Positions 45,121-64,000 of a stretch of DNA of 64,000 nt are shown here, one piece after another. Both the position numbers and the translations under genes were made by a program. The notes below the pieces were generated by a model. The model was not told the origin of the DNA, did not search any database, and saw nothing but the letters and a program-made list of their open reading frames with translations. Numbering within the stretch: the stretch's first letter is position 1; each line of letters begins with the position of its first letter. The DNA comes from Allolobophora icterica (taxonomy: Eukaryota; Annelida; Clitellata; Crassiclitellata; Lumbricidae). The DNA lies in the NCBI GenBank assembly GCA_963556255.1, contig OY744617.1, positions 31,196,566 to 31,260,565 on the forward strand, in the 5' to 3' direction.

Positions 45121-47157
45121 CTTATCTCACTTCCGTCTAAACGATCAGAGGTTATAATAATCTGGTTCCGTACGCTAAAGTTTTCGGAATGTAAGCAAGT
45201 ATGAAGTAATGATATGAGTCCTTGCACACAGTCGGGCTTATGGCTTTTCTATTTTCTGTTATTATCCTCAGCTTCACTGAATCTTATCCTTCTAACTTCG
45301 AATGTATGTATCTTGGAAGGCGAAGGATCGGGTGGATTAGGGTTTGAATTCTTGAAGAGGAGAAACTTCAATTTGGCATCAATTGCATTGATCTTGAGCA
45401 TGTAGTTTTTTAAATTTCAATCGGGATTTAATTTTTTTATTGTGAGTGTTGTATTCATTGTGTATAATTATAGTCATGCAAAACGACAACAGACCCAACC
45501 TGAGACAAGACGACAACTTGGAGACAACCACGACTGGTGGTAATTAAGTTGCATTGATGTTTCATATTTAAAATATGTGTGAAATATAAATATTGTCAAA
45601 GCGATGTGTAATTGCTAATCATTGCATAATTAGACTTACTGCTACACACTTGTATTAGGGCTACCTTGTTAGCGGAACCTTAGGTTCCTTAGGGTATTAC
45701 CTTTGTCACTGAAACTGTATGTAAACAATATGTAAACATTGTTTACTTGGAAATGAGGCAGTGAATAATAAAATTGATTGATTGATTGATTGATGCAGTT
45801 TCTCCATGTTGCATCGACAGCTGGAAGAGCGTTGCAGTAATCTAGCTGACTTTTCCTCTACTGGAGTTTTTTACACGCCTGCAGTAACAACTGCCTCTGC
45901 TGAAGGAGTGTTTAGCTGTACATGGGGTGTCTTTATGAGACCTCACAGGGCAAGACTTGGGGATAGAACCTTGAGTGAGATTATTATTTGTGAAATGTAC
46001 TAAGCACCTAATTTAGATGATTTGATTGGTATTTTGCAATTCAATTCGATTTTGACAGAGACTGAAAGGCATGCAGGCAGGGAGACAGAAAGACAGACAG
46101 ACAGGCAGGCAGACAGAGACAGACAGACAGACAGACAGAGATCTTAGGGCAATTTTAGGGACCATCCATATATCACGTATGCAAAAAATGATATTTTCAT
46201 ACCCTCTCCCCTGTTTCACCTTGTACATTTTGTGGACCCATCCCCCATGCGTACGTGCAACTAAGCTTCTCTACCCCCCACCCCCTATAAAAGTTAATTA
46301 GCTAAAGTCATCTATAAGACATTTATTTTATCGTAGGCTACTAAATATTTTTGCTAAACATCATATTTTGCTAGCTAAAATTTGTTAACTGTTATGAAGA
46401 AATAAAATACCAACAACACTAACACTTACAATTCAAAAAGTTTTAATACTAGATAAAATTGATAAAGCAGGAATTAAATGTACATACACATTTTGTCGAG
46501 CACCCCAATATACACACCCGCACGCAAATCGCCTAAATCCGATCACCCCCTCATTGCGTACGTAATATATGGATGGCCCCATAGTGAAATTTCATGAACG
46601 CAGTGTTACTTTCAGCTAATGTCTAACACAGATATCTGTTGAGTCTTCACGGAACAACATAATTATGTAGAAAGACATCCCATAAAAACATTTATGCATA
46701 TACAAAGGGAACAAAGTTGGTGTTATTGTTACAGTCATTCATGATTTACAAGTATGGTTCAGGTCCCTCATTGAGTTTTTCCATCACAATATTGTATTGT
46801 AATGCAGGACTATACTTTATAACCTTACACAGGACATGTCATATCTTAAAGCCCTCCAATTCTGTTAAAATTCAATCAAACAATGGCTACTTTAAGATAA
46901 AATAAACCAGTTTAAATAAAATGTGTAAAACCATCGCGATCAAAGAATGGCTACTTTCAGCTAAAATAAACCAGTTTATCGAAGTTCTGAAAAACGATAA
47001 ACGCACATCAAGCAATATTCTTGTTCACGACATGTCTCCTTTCTTTTACAAGTTCTAAGCAAACAACGTAAACATGTTCATGTCATGTTATACAGGTCAG
47101 GAAGAGTGTCATGATAATGTAAGCAAAAGCTAAAGAAGATATGTTAAATGGCCAAAG
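45121..47157. other. Intergenic region between the DTC gene and the SLC6 gene
   Basis: No exon with recognisable homology is seen. It contains a gattgatt run (45775-45794), a gaca/caga microsatellite (46083-46139) and an inverted-repeat element (46158-46580). Confidence 0.6.
46158..46580. mobile_element. Inverted-repeat element (423 bp)
   Basis: The left end is gggaccatccatatatcacg and the right end is the complement of ggggccatccatatattacg, about 27 bp of inverted repeat with few mismatches. I could not find a clean target duplication, so the superfamily is open. Confidence 0.65.
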
Positions 47158-47163
47158 TTTATT
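47158..47163 (-). promoter_or_regulatory. Candidate SLC6 polyadenylation signal
   Basis: AATAAA on the minus strand about 450 bases past the SLC6 stop, just beyond the 3'UTR minisatellite. Confidence 0.45.
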
Positions 47164-47239
47164 ATTTTATAAATAGTAAACTTTCGCCAGATAACAAGTA
47201 CTTTTAACTGAACAAAAGGCAAATCCGGCAGCAAAAAGA

Positions 47240-47612
47240 GATGAACTGTTTTACTGCCTTCCAACAATAAATGAATCTGCCTCAGTGCACTCAAACAAAG
47301 CGCAAATCTGCTTCACTGCCTCAAGCAAAGCGCAAATCTGCTTAACTGCCTCAAACAATGAGTAAATCTGTTTCACTGCCTCAGACAATGAGTAAATCTG
47401 TTTCACTGCCTCAAACAATGAGCAAATCTGTTTCACTGCCTGAAGAAATAAGTAAATCTACTTCACTGCTGTAGGCAATGCACAAACCTGTTTCATTGCC
47501 TCAAGACATAAGTAAATCTGCTTCATTGCTGCACGCAATGAGATCACCTGATTCACTGCCTCAAGCAATCAATAAATCTGTGCCATTGCCTCAAACAAAA
47601 TGTAAATTAGTT
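47240..47612 (-). repeat. 30-bp minisatellite in the SLC6 3'UTR
   Basis: About 12 units of the type 'aatgagtaaatctgtttcac' plus 'tgcctcaaac' start directly after the stop codon. The period is a multiple of three, so one minus-strand frame stays open with a ten-residue repeat (EAVKQIYSLF). That frame is not the SLC6 frame. Confidence 0.85.
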
Positions 47613-47614
47613 TC

Positions 47615-62836
<15,222 letters not shown>

Positions 62837-62942
62837 CTGAACAGAAAAGGTACATCAAGAACAATGAAACGTTGCCGTCATGGAGAAACTCAAGACGTGC
62901 ATTGTCACCCGGACAATGGAACCCAGTGTTCAAGCCTCCTTC

Positions 62943-63045
62943 CCTGAGACGGTTACTGTGTAGGGACCTTGAAAAAGTACAACACTCACAGTTGCTGATG
63001 AGGGTCTCTCTTGAAGTGGCGCTATATAAATTTTCAATTACCATT
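62943..63045 (+). repeat. Chimeric SINE: family B body joined to the 'gcgctatataaat' tail
   Basis: 'cctgagacggttactgtgta' and gggaccttgaaaaagt come from family B (compare 49022), but the 3' end is 'gatgagggtctctcttgaag' and tggcgctatataaatt, the other SINE family's tail. Confidence 0.65.
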
Positions 63046-63239
63046 ACCACTACCGTCCATATCTTAATATTGTTTTCCATATAATTTTGTATAACTAATG
63101 ACAATCACAAGTAATTGAAAGAGGTGCGAGTACAGATTGGTGGTTGCAGGGAAGGCTAAAACCTCACATTCTGGATTATTAATTATTCATTGGTAACTTC
63201 TATTGAGCCAGTGTCCAATGCACATCAACCAATAATGAG

Positions 63240-63545
63240 GCACCTTATAAGAAGAAGCAGAAAAAGAGCAGTCCCTTAAGCTAGCACTGAGGCAGACATG
63301 GGTATTAAGTTTTGCGACTTCATATTCCTAGACTCAGAATATGAGGGCAGATGGCCAGTCCTCTCCCTCACCGTCTCATCTTCCCACCGACAGTGTACGG
63401 TCAGTGTACTCATTATGGCTGAGTTGGTTGGAGGCGCAAATGGAGTAGAAAGCTCGAACCAAATTTCTGCCCTGGCGGGGAATTGAACCACCGACCTCTC
63501 GATTGACAGTCCAGCACGCTAACCACTACACTATCGAGCAACACC
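63240..63545 (-). repeat. tRNA-derived SINE (family A), full-length copy
   Basis: The plus strand runs from 'agcagtcccttaagctagca' through 'ggccagtcctctccctcacc' to 'ttgaaccaccgacctctcg' and 'agtccagcacgctaaccact', the complement of the whole unit. It gives the best view of family length (about 300 bp). Confidence 0.85.
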
Positions 63546-64000
63546 AATGATGAGCCTAAACCAAACCTTAATCAGGTCAAAGTCCGGAAGAATACAGACT
63601 TGTTCCACCATGTCACGTCGTATTAAAGACAAGAACATCAGCAAATAAAACTGAGGAGACTGTTGACATCATAATGCTCTGCAGTTTAGAATCCCTTAAC
63701 TCAGTATAACTAGAACTTTTTCAGTGCACAGAAGGAACGCATTGGAAACAACAGGAACCCCAGACAAGGTTTCTCTACATCATAAAGCCTTAGATCCATT
63801 TATGATTACATATGAGGCTTAATCCAACGGATGTTTATATGACTCAAAGTCACATTTCATAGCAAATTATATAGACTGTAGGCTAGGACCGGAACAACAA
63901 CAAATAGATGCACAGAGTCACAGGCATGCAGAAACACACAGCAAAACAAACAAACATATATACATACAAACTGACGGACAGAAATACAGAGAAAGACAAT

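Larger units (their letters stand above)
62837..64000. other. Upstream intron or 5' flank of the SLC6 gene
   Basis: No further SLC6 exon is recognisable. It contains a chimeric SINE (62943-63045), a full-length family A SINE (63240-63545) splitting a family F repeat, and unassigned sequence to the window edge. Confidence 0.55.

Noticed and set aside
45214..45540. Short frames that might be a small secreted protein
   Set aside because: A hydrophobic start is present, but there is no continuation by splicing and no similarity; too weak to call.
47251..47436. Repeat peptide frame (EAVKQIYSLF) as an extension of SLC6
   Set aside because: It is not in the SLC6 frame and lies beyond its stop codon; kept only as a finding about the minisatellite.

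Overview
The window is a stretch of animal nuclear genome: multi-exon genes with GT-AG introns, metazoan-only families (ZMYND12, SLC6, a somatostatin/allatostatin-C class receptor), and dense SINE, LINE and hAT-type debris. The palindrome TAGGCCTA and near-variants recur in noncoding DNA (about 1804, 3365, 44086, 60826, 61075, 62342), which I associate with echinoderm genomes. I infer a marine invertebrate deuterostome, probably an echinoderm; this is a judgement from pattern, not a database result.

Layout: a rhodopsin-class neuropeptide receptor with one coding exon (178-1434, +); a repeat-rich interval; NSA2, a 60S ribosome-biogenesis factor (6391 to about 13275, -); GID4, the substrate receptor of the CTLH/GID E3 ligase (14245-17862, +), divergent from NSA2; UBE2R/CDC34, a ubiquitin E2 (20695-25174, +); ZMYND12, a MYND-finger ciliary protein (26690-33571, +); a 964-residue protein ending in a Deltex C-terminal (DTC) domain but with no RING finger (35533-43445, -); and a 5'-incomplete SLC6 Na+/Cl- symporter (47615-62836, -). 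I rebuilt exon boundaries from reading frame, splice sites and family homology; every junction given preserves the frame.

The genes do not form an operon or an obvious pathway, although GID4 (E3 receptor), UBE2R (E2) and the DTC protein all touch ubiquitin biology. The most unusual gene is the RING-less DTC protein. Its C-terminus is a recognisable ADP-ribose/ubiquitin-type Deltex domain, its N-terminus has two KH-like alpha/beta segments reminiscent of DTX3L/PARP14, and a candidate leader exon lies beside an interferon-response-like element.

The rest is mobile DNA. At least nine hAT-like elements have 8-9 bp target-site duplications, two of them proven by nesting. A 2.4-kb RTE-like LINE is inserted in an SLC6 intron with a 12-bp duplication. 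There are several tRNA-derived SINE families, some sharing a 3' tail with LINE remnants, plus many micro- and minisatellites. Two introns (in GID4 and ZMYND12) use GC rather than GT donors.
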